From Auraticoccus monumenti (GTDB taxonomy: Bacteria > Actinomycetota > Actinomycetes > Propionibacteriales > Propionibacteriaceae), in the NCBI RefSeq assembly GCF_900101785.1, contig NZ_LT629688.1, positions 3,162,001 through 3,226,000 on the forward strand: a stretch of DNA of 64,000 nucleotides. The letters run 5' to 3'. Positions 18,666-27,386 of this stretch are shown in pieces (position 1 is the first letter of the stretch; the number at the start of each line of letters is the position of its first letter). A program made the position numbers and the translations under genes. The notes beneath the pieces were generated by a model. The model was not told the DNA's origin, searched no databases, and saw nothing but the letters and a program-made list of their open reading frames with translations.

Positions 18666-19547
18666 ATGTTCACGCCCACCTCGACCTGGTCCCCGCCTCT
18701 GCCAGAGGCACCCGGCTTCGACCACAGCGTCGTCGAGACGCCCGGCCTGCGGACGCACGTCGCCGCCATCGGGGAGGGGGAACCGGTCGTGATGCTGCAC
18801 GGATTCCCTGAGAACTGGTGGCAGTGGCACGCCGTGGCTCCGGTCATCGCCGCACGCGGCTACCGCGTCCTCTGCCTCGACCTGCGCGGGGCCGGCTGGA
18901 CCGTGGCCGACGATCCGCGGGTCGGACGCGAGACCCGGCTCCGTGACCTGCTCGCCCTCTTCGAGGCCCTCCGCATCGAGCGCGCCCACGTCGTCTCGCA
19001 CGACATGGGCACCATCACCGCCATCCAGCTGAGCTACGACCACCCGGAGCGGGTCCGGACCGCGGTGCAGCTCGCGGTGCCCCCCGCGTTCTTCGCCTTC
19101 AGCCCGAGGATCGTCCCCGGTTTCCGGCACCTTCCCCCCTTCATCTGGCACCGCCGGGGCGCCTCGCTGCGCGGGGTCTTCTCCGACGCCTACGTCGCCC
19201 AGCCGATGTCGGAGGAGACGGTCGAGACCTACCTCGCCCCGCTGCGCCGCCCCGACATCGACCACGCGGTGCGTCCGCTCACCCGCGGCATGGTCCTGCC
19301 CGAAGCCGTGCGCATGATGCGCGGGGTGTACCGCCGCCAGCGGCTCACGGTGCCGACCCTCGTCGTGTACGGCCGCCGGGACCACCCCTGGAGCGAGCAG
19401 GTGCTGGCACGCATCTGCCGCGACCCCGAGCGGTACGCCGACCGCATCGAGCTCGCCTACGTCGACGACGCAGCCCACTTCATCACCGACGACGCCCCCG
19501 CCGCGGTCGCCGACCTCGCACTCGACTGGTTCGATCGCTCCGCATGA
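18666..19547 (+). CDS. Alpha/beta hydrolase, epoxide-hydrolase-like
   Basis: 293 residues. The oxyanion block HGFPENWWQW lies near residues 40-50. The nucleophile elbow is SHDMGT with Asp in the central position, as in epoxide hydrolases and dehalogenases rather than Ser esterases. The catalytic His is likely in YVDDAAHFITDDAP near the C-terminus. The substrate may be an epoxide or halogenated acid; this is inference. It is expressed divergently from the TetR gene through the 18625-18640 operator. Confidence 0.85.
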   Translation: MFTPTSTWSPPLPEAPGFDHSVVETPGLRTHVAAIGEGEPVVMLHGFPENWWQWHAVAPVIAARGYRVLCLDLRGAGWTVADDPRVGRETRLRDLLALFEALRIERAHVVSHDMGTITAIQLSYDHPERVRTAVQLAVPPAFFAFSPRIVPGFRHLPPFIWHRRGASLRGVFSDAYVAQPMSEETVETYLAPLRRPDIDHAVRPLTRGMVLPEAVRMMRGVYRRQRLTVPTLVVYGRRDHPWSEQVLARICRDPERYADRIELAYVDDAAHFITDDAPAAVADLALDWFDRSA

Positions 19548-19774
19548 GCCCGCACGTGGGCTCTCGGGTCTGCCGTCGACCCTGTGACCGCGTCGGCCGC
19601 GACACGTGCTGACCGGACCGACAACGGTCGGACGTCGTCGCCGGTCCCTCGTCGGGCAGGGGTTGTGGCGGCAGCGACCTCTCGGACCTCGGCGACAGCA
19701 CGCAGTCCAAGGCGGGTCGCTCGGTGCTGTCGTCCGCCCGTCCCGGGGTCACGTCCCCGCGCCGGCGCGCTGGG

Positions 19775-20743
19775 TCAGCCCAGGAGCGAGGCGAGGAACT
19801 CGTCGGTGACGCGGACGTCGGAGCGGTCGTAGGTGCTGACGCTCGCGAGGACCTCCGAGGCGCCGGTCCGCTCGAGCAGGTGCGCCAACGACGTCGCGAC
19901 CTCATCCGGCGTGCCCGCGACCGCGGTCGCGACCCAGGAGTCCACCGCCGTGCGCTTCTTCGTGCTCGCGGTGTCGCGGAGCAGACGACGCACCTCCTCG
20001 ACGGGCTGGAGCGGGCGGAACTCCCCGACGTCGCGGGAGTCCAGGTAGGCCCAGGCCTCGGGCAGCAGGAGCTCTCGAGCACGTTCGGTGGTCTCGGCCA
20101 CGACGACGTCGAGGCTCACCACCAGGTAGGGGGCGGGCGTGGTCGGGCTCGGCCGGAAGTTCTCGACGTAGGCGTCGATCGCTGCCGGGTCCTGCAGGAG
20201 CGGACCCCCGATCACCGCGGGCAGGCCCCGCTCGGCGGCGAGGGTCAGACCGCCCTGGATGGCGAGCAGGAACACCGGTGGTGGTTCGACGCGTGGCCTG
20301 ACCGTGATCTCGGCGCGCCCCTCCAGGTACGACCGCACCTGGTCGATCTCGTCAACGTACTCACCCTCGCGCAGGATCGTGCGACCCAGCGCTCGCCGGA
20401 CCGGCGCGGTGAACCCGAGGGACCCGCCGAGCCCGAGGTCGATCCTGCCGGGGTACAGCGACTCCAGGAGCAGAGCCTGCTCGGCGATCACGACCGGGCG
20501 GTGGTTGGGGACCATGATCCCGCCGGTGCCGAGACGGATGTCCCGCGTGCGGGCCCCGATCGCCGACAGCAGCACCGTCGGGGCGGCGCTGGCGATCCCC
20601 GGCACCGCGTGGTGCTCAGCGGTCCAGAACCGACCGAAGCCGAGCTCCTCCGCCCGCACCGCACGCTGGACCGTCGTGAGCACGGCCTCCGCATCGGTCT
20701 CGCCGCTGCGCGTCCTGGAGCGGTCCAGCAACGAGATGCGCAT
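19775..20743 (-). CDS. Luciferase-like (LLM) flavin-dependent monooxygenase, MsnO8-type
   Basis: 322 residues beginning MRISLLDRS. The bacterial-luciferase barrel is recognisable from RAEELGFGRFWTAEHHAVPG, RLGTGGIMVPNHRPVVIAEQ and LESLYPGRIDLGLG. Such enzymes use reduced FMN or F420 to oxygenate small substrates; which one cannot be told. It is convergent with the hydrolase gene across a 227-bp gap in which I see no gene. Confidence 0.87.
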   Translation of the reverse strand: MRISLLDRSRTRSGETDAEAVLTTVQRAVRAEELGFGRFWTAEHHAVPGIASAAPTVLLSAIGARTRDIRLGTGGIMVPNHRPVVIAEQALLLESLYPGRIDLGLGGSLGFTAPVRRALGRTILREGEYVDEIDQVRSYLEGRAEITVRPRVEPPPVFLLAIQGGLTLAAERGLPAVIGGPLLQDPAAIDAYVENFRPSPTTPAPYLVVSLDVVVAETTERARELLLPEAWAYLDSRDVGEFRPLQPVEEVRRLLRDTASTKKRTAVDSWVATAVAGTPDEVATSLAHLLERTGASEVLASVSTYDRSDVRVTDEFLASLLG

Positions 20744-20967
20744 CGCCGATCCTCTCCGTCCCGCTCACGGGACGACTCCTCCGGCGACCGGGCGCCCGGT
20801 GCACCACGACACGCCACCCGGTGCGTGAGCGCTGGTCGCTCGTGCCGCTGACGTCCCGGGAACGCACCGGCGCCCAGCACCATTCCCGACGATCGGCTGC
20901 CGCCCCGCCGGTGACCGCGACGTCGTGCGGTGTCGCGGGTCAGCGGGCTCCCGGCCTCCCTGCGCGT

Positions 20968-21657
20968 TCACCAGCGCAGCTCACCGTCCTCGTCGCTGAA
21001 CGTCCCGGTCGGTCCGTCCGCACCGAGGGTGGCCAGTCGGACGACGGTCCGCGCGCTGTCCTGCACCGGCCTCCCGCCGCCCATGGCCGAGGTCATGTCG
21101 GTGGAGGTGAAGCCGGGCTCGAGGGCGTTGAAGCGGATGTCGGGGTGGGCCTTGGCGTAGTGGACGGTCAGCATGGTGGCTGCCGCCTTCGACGCCGAGT
21201 ACATGGCGATGCCGGACAGCTGGGACTCCGGTCGGGAGGGCTCGTTCACCGCCCAGAACGACCCCGCGCTGCTGGAGACGACGACCACGTTCGGGGTCTC
21301 CGAGCGGCGCAGCAGCGGCAGCGCCGCCTCGGTGACGCGCACGACCCCGACCGCGTTGGTGTCGAAGGACCGCAGCGCGGAAGGGCCGTCGGGGGCGCCG
21401 GTCAGCAGGATCCCTGCGTTGTGGACGAGGACGTCCAGCCGCCCGTCGGCCTCCTCGATGGTGGCCAGCGCGGCGCGCACGGACTCGTCGTCGGTCACGT
21501 CCAGCTGCACGGCGCGGGCGCCGATCTCCGCCGCGGCCTGCTCGCCGCGGCCGAGGTCACGGGCGCCGATCCAGACGTCGTGGCCCAGCTCCCGCAGCTG
21601 GCGTGCGGTCTCGAAGCCGATCCCCTTGTTGGCGCCGGTGATCAGTGTGACGGTCAT
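20968..21657 (-). CDS. Short-chain dehydrogenase/reductase
   Basis: 229 residues. The Rossmann motif TGANKGIGFETARQL starts at residue 7. DVTDD binds the adenine, NAGILLTG is the structural motif, and YSASKAA holds catalytic Tyr-Lys. It is an NAD(P)-dependent reductase of unknown substrate, similar to carbonyl reductases. It is divergent from the HTH regulator at 21800, a frequent pairing in actinobacteria, so regulation by that protein is likely. Confidence 0.88.
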   Translation of the reverse strand: MTVTLITGANKGIGFETARQLRELGHDVWIGARDLGRGEQAAAEIGARAVQLDVTDDESVRAALATIEEADGRLDVLVHNAGILLTGAPDGPSALRSFDTNAVGVVRVTEAALPLLRRSETPNVVVVSSSAGSFWAVNEPSRPESQLSGIAMYSASKAAATMLTVHYAKAHPDIRFNALEPGFTSTDMTSAMGGGRPVQDSARTVVRLATLGADGPTGTFSDEDGELRW

Positions 21658-21799
21658 GCTCTTCCTCTCGGTACGTGGACCCGGTGGGGTCGTTCGTGCT
21701 CGACGTTAGGAGCGGCCCGTGGCCCGGACCAGAGCCCTCCGCAGCCTGGGGTGTGGCAGGACCCCCTCTCCGCCGCCCGTCGCCTCCTACGCTGGGCAC

Positions 21800-22651
21800 G
21801 TGACTGACCGATCGAACTCTCTCGGCGCCTACCTCCGGGCCCGCCGAGCGCTGGTGACGCCCGAGCAGGCGGGGATCCCCGACATCGGGGTGCGGCGGGT
21901 GCCGGGGCTGCGCCGGGAGGAGGTCGCCATGCTGGCCGGCATCAGCGCCGACTACTACCTGCGGCTGGAGCGGGGGCGCGACCGCCACCCGTCGCTGCAG
22001 GTGCTGGAGTCCATCGCCCGGGTGCTGCACCTGGACGACGAGCACCTGACCTACCTGCGGACGCTGGTGGCCGAGGTGCCGCGCCAGCGCCGTCGCCGCC
22101 CCCGCAAGGAGGTCCCGCCGGCAGGGGCGCTGAAGCTGCTGGAGGGCCTGGTCCAGCCCGCCTTCATCGAGGGCCGCTACTTCGACATCCTCGCCTCCAA
22201 CAGCCCCGCCCGGGCCATCTCGCCCCGTCTGGCGGTGGGTGGGAACCAGCTCAAGGACATGTTCATGGACCCGGCGGAGCAGGCCCTGCTCCCGCAGTGG
22301 GAGGCGGTCACGGAGTGCTTCGTGGCGAACCTGCGCCAGGCCGTGGGCAACGACGTCGACGACCCCCGCTTCATCGAGCTGACCGGTGAGCTGTCGCTGG
22401 CGAGCGCCAAGTTCCGCCAGCTCTGGGGCCGGCACGAGGTCCGTGCGCAGACCGGCACGCCGATCCGCCTCCACCACCCCCAGGTGGGAGAGCTGACCCT
22501 GAACCGCGAGCGGATGGCCATCGGCGGCGCCGACGGCCAGATGCTGGTCGTCTACCACGCCGACGCCGGCTCCACCCACGCCGACAAGCTGGCGCTGCTG
22601 GCCTCCGCCGACCTGCCCACCGTCGAGGCCGGGGTCCGGCAGACGGTCTGA
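21800..22651 (+). CDS. XRE-type HTH regulator with MmyB-like ligand domain
   Basis: 283 residues from the GTG at 21800, chosen because TACGCT at 21788-21793 lies 6 nt upstream (leaderless) and family similarity begins SLGAYLRARRALVTPEQAG. The HTH covers about 15-75 (VPGLRREEVAMLAGISADYYLRLERGRD). The C-terminal PAS-like MmyB domain (LGNRERMAI-type end, ELTLNRERM) binds fatty acids in the structurally known member. It is divergent from the SDR gene and paralogous to the regulator at 25361-26260. Confidence 0.9.
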   Translation: MTDRSNSLGAYLRARRALVTPEQAGIPDIGVRRVPGLRREEVAMLAGISADYYLRLERGRDRHPSLQVLESIARVLHLDDEHLTYLRTLVAEVPRQRRRRPRKEVPPAGALKLLEGLVQPAFIEGRYFDILASNSPARAISPRLAVGGNQLKDMFMDPAEQALLPQWEAVTECFVANLRQAVGNDVDDPRFIELTGELSLASAKFRQLWGRHEVRAQTGTPIRLHHPQVGELTLNRERMAIGGADGQMLVVYHADAGSTHADKLALLASADLPTVEAGVRQTV

Positions 22652-22790
22652 GCCGCCCGCCCCCGGCGCCCGCCGAGGGTGCTGCAGGGTGTCGCCGGCG
22701 CGGCACCGGGTGTTCGTCCGGGCGTCGCCCGCGGGACCGCTGGGAGGAGCAGGCTGGCCGGGCTCCCGCCCGCCGACCGTCGAGGACGAC

Positions 22791-24323
22791 ATGCCCGCAC
22801 CTGCCTCCGAGCCCGCGCTCGGCCGCCGCCGCTTCCTGACCACCGCCGGCGTGGGGCTCGCGGCCGCCACCCTCGCGCCCGCCGCGGTGGCCCGCGCCGC
22901 CGTCCCGGCCGACCCGTTCACCCTCGGGGTGGCCTCCGGGGACGCCGACGACACCTCGGTGGTGCTGTGGACCCGGCTGGCCCCGGCACCGATGGACCGG
23001 ACGACCTCGTTCGGGATGGGCTCGACCGAGGAGGTGACCGTCGACCTGCGGGTCGCCACCTCGGTGGACCGCCTGGCCGACGAGCGGACCTGCGTCGCCA
23101 CCGTCTCCTGCACCGCGGTCAAGGGTGACGGGTTCTCGGTGCACGCGCTGGTGGAGGGGCTCCGGCCCAGGACCCGTTACGTCTACCAGTTCAGCGTGGA
23201 GGGCCACCTCAGCCCGGTGGGGGAGACCCGCACGCTGCCCGCTCCCGGCACGTCCACCCCGGTCCGCTTCGCGGTGATCAACTGCCAGAACCTCGCCGGG
23301 GGTGCGGAGGAGCTCCACTTCAACGGGATGAGCGATCTCGTGCAGAGCCACGACGTCGACTTCGTGGTCTTCCTCGGCGACTACATCTACGAGTTCGGCC
23401 GCGCGGCCCACGTGCCGCCGACCGCGGTGGACGACATCGCCGGCTACCGCACCCGCTACGGGCAGTACAAGAGCCGCGAGAGCCTCCGCGAGGTGCACCG
23501 CCGCTTCCCCGTCTACGCCGTCCCCGACGACCACGAGTTCTTCAACGACGTCCGCGGCGGCACCCTGCCCGCCCGCCCGCCGCGCTGGAACGCCGCCCTG
23601 CGGGCCTACTGGGAGAACCTGCCGCTGCGCGGCCGTCCCGAGCCCGACGCGGCGGGCCGGCTGTGGCTGGAGCTGCACCGCCGGGTCCGCTGGGGTGACT
23701 CGCTGGACCTCTTCCTCACCGACATCCGCCAGCACCTGGGGACCACCACGATGCTGGGGGAGGAGCAGGAGACGGCGCTGCTGGACTTCCTCACGACCAG
23801 CACCGCCCGCTTCACCGCCATCGGCACCCAGACCCCGATGACCAGCTTCGCCGGGTTCGGCAGCCCGTGGCGCGAGCACGCCGCCACCCGGGCACGGATC
23901 ACCCAGGCGCTGCTGGCCAGGAAGCAGCAGGACCCCCGCGCGTTCAACCCGCTGGTGCTGGCCGGCGACATCCACTGCGCGATGGTCAGCCACGTCCAGC
24001 TGGACGTCGACGACGTCTCCTCCACCCCGGTGGCCACCGAGTTCGTCAACGCCCCCATGACCAGCGGCAGCGCGAACAACTGGGACGCCGTCCGGCTGGC
24101 CGGGCAGGGCGGGCCCGGCTTCCGCGCCGCCTACGGCTTCACGCAGGGGTCGTCGTGGACCCAGTACAACGGGCTCAGCATCCACACCGTCACCCCGGGC
24201 AGCTGGACCACCACCTACCGGCTGGGCAACCAGATCAACCGCCCGGACGGGGCGATCACGCTCTCACCGAGCTGGTCGCTGCGCTACGGCGCCGAGGTGG
24301 GCAGCGTCACCCCGCGGGCGTGA
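22791..24323 (+). CDS. phoD: PhoD-family alkaline phosphatase, Tat-exported
   Basis: 510 residues from the ATG at 22791. The twin-arginine signal GRRRFLTTAGVGLAAATLAP ends near an AxA site (VARAAVP). The N-terminal Ig-like domain has FTLGVASGDADDTSVVLWTR. The metallophosphatase core has FVVFLGDYIYEFG, a DDHEFFND block and LAGDIHCAMVSHV. Family members are secreted Ca/Fe phosphodiester and monoester hydrolases used in phosphate scavenging. The 3' end overlaps the convergent CPBP gene by 17 bp. Confidence 0.92.
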   Translation: MPAPASEPALGRRRFLTTAGVGLAAATLAPAAVARAAVPADPFTLGVASGDADDTSVVLWTRLAPAPMDRTTSFGMGSTEEVTVDLRVATSVDRLADERTCVATVSCTAVKGDGFSVHALVEGLRPRTRYVYQFSVEGHLSPVGETRTLPAPGTSTPVRFAVINCQNLAGGAEELHFNGMSDLVQSHDVDFVVFLGDYIYEFGRAAHVPPTAVDDIAGYRTRYGQYKSRESLREVHRRFPVYAVPDDHEFFNDVRGGTLPARPPRWNAALRAYWENLPLRGRPEPDAAGRLWLELHRRVRWGDSLDLFLTDIRQHLGTTTMLGEEQETALLDFLTTSTARFTAIGTQTPMTSFAGFGSPWREHAATRARITQALLARKQQDPRAFNPLVLAGDIHCAMVSHVQLDVDDVSSTPVATEFVNAPMTSGSANNWDAVRLAGQGGPGFRAAYGFTQGSSWTQYNGLSIHTVTPGSWTTTYRLGNQINRPDGAITLSPSWSLRYGAEVGSVTPRA

Positions 24324-25260
24324 GCACCGCACTCCCGGTGGACCTCGTCAGCCACGGCGTGCTCCGCCACAGCACGAAGGTCGTCACAGCCATGACGACC
24401 ACCGGGACCAGCACGACGGGCCCCGTCGGTGTCGACACCGTCGACAGCTGCCCGGCCATGATGACCGGCACCAGGAGCAACGTGTTGTTCGCCGCGTGGA
24501 CCAGGACGGGGATCTCGAGACCGCCGGTGCGCTCGGCGAGGACCGCGAAGCTGATCCCCATCACGATGTAGTACGCCACCGCCCACGGATCGGAGGCACC
24601 GTGGACCAGACCGAACCCCAGGGCGGTGGTGAGAGTCGCGACGACGAACGCCACGACGGGACGGGCGAAGAGGGCTCCGACTGCCCGGAGCAGCAGTCCC
24701 CGGAAGAGGTACTCCTCGCCCGCCGACTGCAGCGGGATGGTGATGACAGCCACGACGCAGAGGACGAGGTTCAGTCCGGTCCACCTCGGGGAACCCGTGC
24801 CGAGAGCCGGCTGCACGAGCACCGTGAAGACGATCCACACGGGCACCACCACGACGGCCGCTCGTGCCAGCACCACCCACCGGAAGCGTCCTGCCACCGA
24901 GGACAGCGTCCCGGGCGCGGCTCCGTCGATGATCGCGTGCAGCACCGTGCTGACTGGGACCAGGAGGGCGATGAACAGGTTCCCCACGGCCCAGACACCC
25001 GTGGTCAACGACGGGTTCGCCGGGTCGAACGGGGTCACACCGATCACCCGGTCCACCGCGATCCCCACCGGGACCGCCGTCGCGACCAGCAGCAGGAGGA
25101 TCACGATCCCGCCTCCGGCGGCGACGAGAGCCCGCCAGGGCTGGGGGCGGTGTCCCAGGGCCAGCACGTACCCGGAGAGGGGTGATCGAGCCGTCGACGA
25201 CTGCGCGCTGGTGAGAGGTCCGTCCGGACGGGAGGTGGTCACCCCTCCAGGCAAGACCAT
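24307..25260 (-). CDS. CPBP-family intramembrane metalloprotease (Abi-like)
   Basis: 317 residues with about eight membrane helices. The CPBP motifs are SAGEEYLFRG (E182, E183, R187), a GLVHG region and LVHAANNTLLL near the end, which provide the metal-binding Glu and His residues. Homologues are CAAX-type proteases, some linked to bacteriocin immunity; the substrate here is unknown. It is convergent with phoD, overlapping by 17 bp. Confidence 0.88.
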   Translation of the reverse strand: MVLPGGVTTSRPDGPLTSAQSSTARSPLSGYVLALGHRPQPWRALVAAGGGIVILLLLVATAVPVGIAVDRVIGVTPFDPANPSLTTGVWAVGNLFIALLVPVSTVLHAIIDGAAPGTLSSVAGRFRWVVLARAAVVVVPVWIVFTVLVQPALGTGSPRWTGLNLVLCVVAVITIPLQSAGEEYLFRGLLLRAVGALFARPVVAFVVATLTTALGFGLVHGASDPWAVAYYIVMGISFAVLAERTGGLEIPVLVHAANNTLLLVPVIMAGQLSTVSTPTGPVVLVPVVVMAVTTFVLWRSTPWLTRSTGSAVLTPAG

Positions 25261-25360
25261 GACGTCGCGTCGGGGTCAACCGGAAGCCGACGGCGACGTG
25301 GCGCAGCGGGCCTGCGCCGGTGCTCCCGGAGCGGTCAACCGGAGGGACCCCGGCCCGGGA

Positions 25361-26260
25361 TCAGGCGCCGGTGCCCGCGACGGCGTCCGACGCGCTGTCG
25401 ACCTGCTGCTGGCTGGCCGCCCACGAGGCGAGCAGCCTCAGGCCGTCGGCGGTCGGGCTCCCGGCGGGTGCGGTGTAGACGTTGAGGTGCAACCCGGGGG
25501 CCGAGGCGATCTCCATCGACTCGAAGTCGAGGTCGAGCTGACCGACCACCGGGTGGCGCAGCCGCTTGTGCCCGCTGCGGAAGAGCTGCACGTCGTGGGA
25601 GGCCCAGCGGGTGCGGAACAGCTCCGAGCGGGTGGACAGCTCACCCACCAGGGCGATCAGGTCCGGGTCGTGGGGGTTGCGGCCGGCCTCCAGCCGCAGC
25701 ATGGCGGCGGCGTCGTTGGCCACCCGCTCGTAGTCGACGAAGAAGTCGGGGGCGGCCGGGTCGAGGTAGACGAAGCGGCAGGTGTTGGGCGGACGCCGGT
25801 CGTCGGTGAGCACCGGGGCGTACAGCGCGCGACCCAGGGAGTTCATGGCCACCAGGTCGTGGCGGCCGTTGCGGACCCATGCGGGGGCGTCGGTGATGGC
25901 GTCGAGCATCTGCTGGATCCCGGGGCGGATGGCTCCCGAGGTCGGCTGCCGCCGCCGGGGGCCGCGGGCGCCGCACTTGCGGGCCAGCGCGTAGAGGTGG
26001 CTGCGCTCAGCCTCGTCCAGGCGCAACGCCTCGGCCAGGGCGTCCAGCACGCTCTCCGAGGCCCCGGCCAGGCTGCCCCGCTCCATCCGGACGTAGTAGT
26101 CGACCGACACCCCGGCCAGCATCGCCACCTCCTCGCGCCGCAGGCCCTTGACGCGACGGTTCCCGCCGTAGGCCGGGAGGCCCGCCTGCTCGGGGGTGAT
26201 CCGGGCCCGGCGGGTGCTGAGGAAGTCACGGATCTCGGTGCGCAGGTCGGTGGTGCCCAT
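25361..26260 (-). CDS. XRE-type HTH regulator with MmyB-like ligand domain
   Basis: 299 residues from the ATG at 26260; open frame continues upstream but has no similarity. The HTH is RVKGLRREEVAMLAGVSVDYYVRMERG, and the MmyB-like C-terminal domain includes DPAAPDFFVDYERVANDAAAMLR and ending VVGQLDLDFESMEI. It is clearly a paralogue of the protein at 21800-22651. An inverted repeat 31 bp upstream of its start (26291-26332) is a likely autoregulatory operator. Confidence 0.9.
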   Translation of the reverse strand: MGTTDLRTEIRDFLSTRRARITPEQAGLPAYGGNRRVKGLRREEVAMLAGVSVDYYVRMERGSLAGASESVLDALAEALRLDEAERSHLYALARKCGARGPRRRQPTSGAIRPGIQQMLDAITDAPAWVRNGRHDLVAMNSLGRALYAPVLTDDRRPPNTCRFVYLDPAAPDFFVDYERVANDAAAMLRLEAGRNPHDPDLIALVGELSTRSELFRTRWASHDVQLFRSGHKRLRHPVVGQLDLDFESMEIASAPGLHLNVYTAPAGSPTADGLRLLASWAASQQQVDSASDAVAGTGA

Positions 26261-26290
26261 GCCACCCACGGTAGGCACCCGCCGCGGCTG

Positions 26291-26332
26291 CTGGGAGGCC
26301 CTGTCAGTACCAGGTAGACCAGGGTCTCCCAG
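26291..26332. promoter_or_regulatory. Inverted repeat, putative operator of the HTH regulator
   Basis: Arms CTGGGAGGCCCTG and CAGGGTCTCCCAG match at 12 of 13 positions around a 16-nt centre. The site sits between the divergent regulator start (26260) and the small open frame at 26477. Size and placement fit a dimer-of-dimers operator, but a terminator-like hairpin role cannot be excluded. Confidence 0.55.
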
Positions 26333-26476
26333 GACGGGCGCGGGACCGGTGGACTGGGGACCGTGCCAGCCACCACCGGCACCGCGGCGGCCGGTCCTGG
26401 ACCGGGTCACCGACGGTGGACCGCCCGCTGGACGGTCTCACCGCACCCGCCACCCGAACCACGAGGGAGACACCCG

Positions 26477-26719
26477 ATGAACCACCTCCGACTCCTCCCC
26501 GGCCAGCCGGCCGCCACCAACCCCGTCCTCGCCACCCTGGGCGCCGGTGTCGACCTGGCCCCGACCGGCGACGACCGCTGCGACCACCGATCCGGCCGGC
26601 TGCGCTGCGTCCGGCGTCGCCACCCCGAGCACCCGGACGCCCACGTGCGGGTGGCTGGCTTCGACGAGGCGACCGCAGAGCCGGGGGACGCCGTCCTGGG
26701 GCAGGGTTCGGCCGCCTGA
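26477..26719 (+). CDS. Small hypothetical protein (doubtful)
   Basis: 80 residues starting MNHLRLLPGQPAATNP, with GAGGGAGA about 7 nt upstream of the ATG. The product is Arg/His/Asp-rich with no recognisable domain. It occupies the 556-bp space between two minus-strand genes, and the divergent operator at 26291-26332 could serve it. It may be a non-coding open frame or a relic; codon use is not strongly distinctive. Nothing else is visible in this gap. Confidence 0.3.
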   Translation: MNHLRLLPGQPAATNPVLATLGAGVDLAPTGDDRCDHRSGRLRCVRRRHPEHPDAHVRVAGFDEATAEPGDAVLGQGSAA

Positions 26720-26816
26720 GCGACCCCGGCGCGGCGGTCGCGGTCGTGACCGTCGCCGAGCCGGCCGAGCACGGGCTGGAGGACGGCCACGGGTGAGCTC
26801 GTCCGGTGCCACCAGG

Positions 26817-27386
26817 TCAGCGGCCCGGGCCCTGGCTCGAGCCCGGCGGGCGGTGGACGGGCCACAGGACCAGCCCGACCACCCCGACCAGCGCCAGCAC
26901 CAGGACCGCGGTGACCCCCAGGGCCGGCGGCAGGACCAGGCCGCCGAGCAGCAGCGCCAGCACCAGACCCACCCCGACCGCGACCAGCGCCACCACCGTC
27001 GGCACCAGCGAGCGGCGCCACACCCCGGCCTGGACGCGGGCGTGCGGACGTCCCACCGACAGCGCGGAGGCGGCCCAGTGCCAGCCCACCAGCCCGAGCG
27101 CCACCGGCACCAGGCCCAGCGCCCCGACCGCCGGCGCGACGACCGCGCCCCAGGCCACCACCATCACCGCCCACAGCGCCGGCAGGTGCCCCTGCGGGGC
27201 GAGCAGCCCGACCACCAGCAGGAGCAGCGCGAAGACGCCGACGGCCGCGGGCGCGCCCTGGGCCCACGGCACCGCCATCGCGACCAGCGCGGCGACCAGC
27301 ATCACCAGCCGCAACCACCACCGCGACGCCGGCAGCACGCGCGCGCGTCCCAGCACCCCCACCAGCCACTCCACCAGCGTGCCCAT
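26817..27386 (-). CDS. Hypothetical polytopic membrane protein
   Basis: 189 residues, almost entirely hydrophobic, with about five or six predicted helices and a basic tail (WPVHRPPGSSQGPGR). No family recognised. Its ATG directly abuts the DUF58 stop codon (TAG-ATG), making it the last gene of the MoxR-DUF58-DUF4129 operon. It likely works in the same membrane complex. Confidence 0.75.
   Translation of the reverse strand: MGTLVEWLVGVLGRARVLPASRWWLRLVMLVAALVAMAVPWAQGAPAAVGVFALLLLVVGLLAPQGHLPALWAVMVVAWGAVVAPAVGALGLVPVALGLVGWHWAASALSVGRPHARVQAGVWRRSLVPTVVALVAVGVGLVLALLLGGLVLPPALGVTAVLVLALVGVVGLVLWPVHRPPGSSQGPGR

Noticed and set aside
24307-25260. Phage-defence abortive infection gene
   Set aside because: CPBP proteins carry the Abi name historically; no defence neighbours are present.
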